From contig JALWMN010000058.1 in assembly GCA_027083895.1 (NCBI GenBank), forward strand, positions 1 through 6,939: 6,939 nt of DNA. The letters run 5' to 3'. Of this stretch, positions 5,721 through 6,939 are shown one piece after another. Origin of the DNA: Campylobacteraceae bacterium. GTDB lineage: Bacteria > Campylobacterota > Campylobacteria > Campylobacterales > Sulfurovaceae. The notes under the pieces were generated by a model. That model saw only the letters and a list, made by a program, of their open reading frames with translations, was not told the DNA's origin and did not search any database. The position numbers were made by a program, and so were the translations under genes. Each line of letters starts with the position of its first letter. The stretch's first letter is position 1.

Positions 5721-6232
5721 AATCTAACTTCTCTACTAGAGTTAATATCATCATTTTGTTTTATACTATCTAAATTTTTAAAACTCTCAATATCATCCTC
5801 TTGTATATTACCAAATACAGTATGCACACCATCTAAATGTGGCGTCTCTACAAATGTAATAAAAAATTGGCTACCACCTGTATCTTTACCCGCATGAGCC
5901 ATAGAAAGAGCACCTCGGTTATGCTTTACTCTGTTATCTGTCTCACAAGGAATTGCCCAACCAGGCCCTCCTGTGCCTGCTAGTGAAGGATTACTCTTAG
6001 AGTATGGACAACCACCTTGAGCCATAAAACCTGGAATTACACGGTGGAACTTTAACCCATCATAAAAACCACTATTTGCTAAATGTGCAAAATTTGCTAC
6101 TGTATTTGGTGCATCTTTAGGAAAAAGTTTAACAATAATCTTTCCTCTATTTGTATCTATAATTGCATACTGGAGCTTATTTAACTCCTCTTGGCTTAAA
6201 TTGTACTCTTTAAATTTTTTTCTGCCGAACAT
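5702..6232 (-). CDS. Cyclophilin-type peptidyl-prolyl isomerase, cytoplasmic
   Basis: This 176-residue protein catalyses cis-trans isomerisation of X-Pro bonds during protein folding. The cyclophilin fold spans about 22-174: [14 protein letters not shown] (61-74) gives catalytic R64 with F69 and Q72, [17 protein letters not shown] (110-126) is the central motif, and [10 protein letters not shown] (132-141) follows. The residue equivalent to human CypA W121, important for cyclosporin binding, is H132, so weak drug binding is expected. There is no signal peptide; a charged 20-residue N-terminal extension ([10 protein letters not shown] and on) precedes the domain, so it should be cytosolic. The ATG at 6232 has AGGAG (6245-6241) 8 bases upstream. 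It is divergent from pyrF over a 61-bp gap with a shared -10 palindrome, and its last codons lie in the palindrome shared with lpxB. Family firm; specific clients unknown. Confidence 0.94.
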   Translation of the reverse strand: MFGRKKFKEYNLSQEELNKLQYAIIDTNRGKIIVKLFPKDAPNTVANFAHLANSGFYDGLKFHRVIPGFMAQGGCPYSKSNPSLAGTGGPGWAIPCETDNRVKHNRGALSMAHAGKDTGGSQFFITFVETPHLDGVHTVFGNIQEDDIESFKNLDSIKQNDDINSSREVRLKILES

Positions 6233-6260
6233 AGAGTATTCTCCTCTTTTTAATTTTGGG

Positions 6261-6270
6261 TATAATTATA
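6261..6270. promoter_or_regulatory. Shared divergent -10 palindrome, cyclophilin/pyrF
   Basis: The same TATAATTATA as in the ubiD/lpxB gap. On the minus strand it reads TGCTATAAT, a full extended -10 for the cyclophilin gene; on the plus strand GGGTATAAT for pyrF. Predicted starts are near 6273 (pyrF leader about 21 bases) and near 6258 (cyclophilin leader about 26 bases). No clear -35 is seen on either strand. Confidence 0.7.
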
Positions 6271-6293
6271 GCAAAAAAAGTGGAGTATTGAGT

Positions 6294-6939
6294 ATGGAAC
6301 TATGTATAGCTCTCGATTTACCTACAAAAGAAAAAAATATTGCTCTCCTAAAAAAAATTAAAGAGTATAATAACTTATGGATCAAAGTTGGGTTTAGAAG
6401 CTATATTCGTGATGGAAAAATTATGCTAGATGAGATAAAAGCAATTAATCCTACTTTTAAAATCTTTTTAGATCTTAAACTCTACGATATTCCAAATACT
6501 ATGGCAGATGCAGCCGAAGAGATTGCAACATTGGGTGTAGATATGTTCAATGTGCATGCAAGTAGTGGTAAGAGAGCTATGCGAAGCGTAATGGATCGGC
6601 TAAAACCTCTTAAAAAGCGACCAATTGTCTTAGCAGTCACTGCCCTTACCTCTTTTAGTAACGAAGAGTTCATGGATGTATATAATCAGGAGTTAGCAGC
6701 CACAGCAAGTAAATTTGCAAAAGATGCATATGAGAGTGGCTTAGATGGTGTAGTATGTAGTGTTTTTGAGAGTCAAGATATTAAAAAGAACACAAGCAAA
6801 GAGTTTTTAACACTCACTCCAGGAATTAGACCATTTGGAGAAGATGCAGGTGATCAACAAAGAGTTGCAACTATCGATAAAGCAAAAGAGGCATTAGTAA
6901 ATTATATAGTAGTTGGTAGACCAATCTATCAAGCAGAAG
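6294..6939 (+). CDS. pyrF: Orotidine-5'-phosphate decarboxylase, partial (3' end cut by window)
   Basis: An open frame of 215 codons starts at ATG 6294 and runs off the right edge without a stop. It encodes OMP decarboxylase, the last step of UMP synthesis, a cytoplasmic TIM-barrel dimer. The catalytic motif is [10 protein letters not shown] at 60-69, with D60, K62 and D65; the substrate-contact aspartate D8 (ALDLP) and K31 (WIKVG) are in place. The LTPGIRP segment is at 174-180, DQQR at 187-190 and the phosphate-binding VVGRPIY at 206-212 with R209. Because the family is usually about 225-240 residues, only about the last 10-25 residues should be missing. GGAG (6282-6285) lies 8 bases before the ATG; an in-frame TTG two codons upstream is too close to that site to be preferred. 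The gene is divergent from the cyclophilin gene and appears to have its own promoter. Confidence 0.94.
   Translation, partial: MELCIALDLPTKEKNIALLKKIKEYNNLWIKVGFRSYIRDGKIMLDEIKAINPTFKIFLDLKLYDIPNTMADAAEEIATLGVDMFNVHASSGKRAMRSVMDRLKPLKKRPIVLAVTALTSFSNEEFMDVYNQELAATASKFAKDAYESGLDGVVCSVFESQDIKKNTSKEFLTLTPGIRPFGEDAGDQQRVATIDKAKEALVNYIVVGRPIYQAE

Noticed and set aside
6482..6673. 63-codon minus-strand open frame in the pyrF region
   Set aside because: Antisense shadow of pyrF, whose catalytic motif and barrel strands are clear on the plus strand.
1..6939. Mobile element, CRISPR, defence or biosynthetic island
   Set aside because: All genes but one fall into core housekeeping families with similar base composition; no transposase, integrase, direct-repeat array, tRNA edge or unusual cluster is present.

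Overview
The window is a compact stretch of an AT-rich bacterial chromosome. Gene content points to Campylobacterota (the former Epsilonproteobacteria; Sulfurimonas/Sulfurovum-like rather than any named species). The reasons are a LpxB of the 'ALExSANxH' type without the usual GExSGD motif, a long UbiD-type decarboxylase suited to futalosine-pathway menaquinone synthesis, an AhpC/Prx1 peroxiredoxin paired with a PerR-like Fur protein, and promoters that show a clear TATAAT, usually with an upstream G, but no good -35 box. Genus assignment is inference from recognised families, not from a database search.

Layout, left to right. A plus-strand pair holds ybeY (rRNA maturation endonuclease) and a Ca2+/Na+ antiporter of the CaCA family, which starts 2 bases after the ybeY stop with its ribosome binding site inside ybeY. 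This pair converges on a minus-strand pair, peroxiredoxin then perR-like, which looks like an oxidative-stress operon: one extended -10 promoter, a perfect 6-3-6 palindrome just past the predicted transcription start that resembles a PerR box, and a 30-bp gap between the genes. Upstream of it, also on the minus strand, is a UbiD-family decarboxylase followed by a small unrecognised 84-residue gene joined by a TAATG stop/start overlap. ubiD is divergent from lpxB (lipid A disaccharide synthase). lpxB converges on a cytoplasmic cyclophilin, and the cyclophilin is divergent from pyrF, which runs off the right edge.

The genes are core housekeeping: ribosome maturation, ion export, peroxide defence, respiratory quinone, outer-membrane lipid A, protein folding and pyrimidine synthesis. 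I see no mobile element, CRISPR array, tRNA, rRNA, toxin-antitoxin pair, defence cassette or phage gene, and no wholly new system. No gene-free stretch reaches 300 bases; the longest gap is 82 bp.

The less ordinary signal lies in the gene junctions. Both divergent gaps contain the same 10-bp palindrome TATAATTATA, which gives two overlapping back-to-back -10 elements. Both convergent pairs overlap by exactly 4 bp at their stop codons. One of these (lpxB/cyclophilin) sits in the middle of a perfect 24-bp palindrome that serves as the C-terminal codons of both proteins and probably as a terminator. The small gene coupled to ubiD is the best candidate for an undescribed function.
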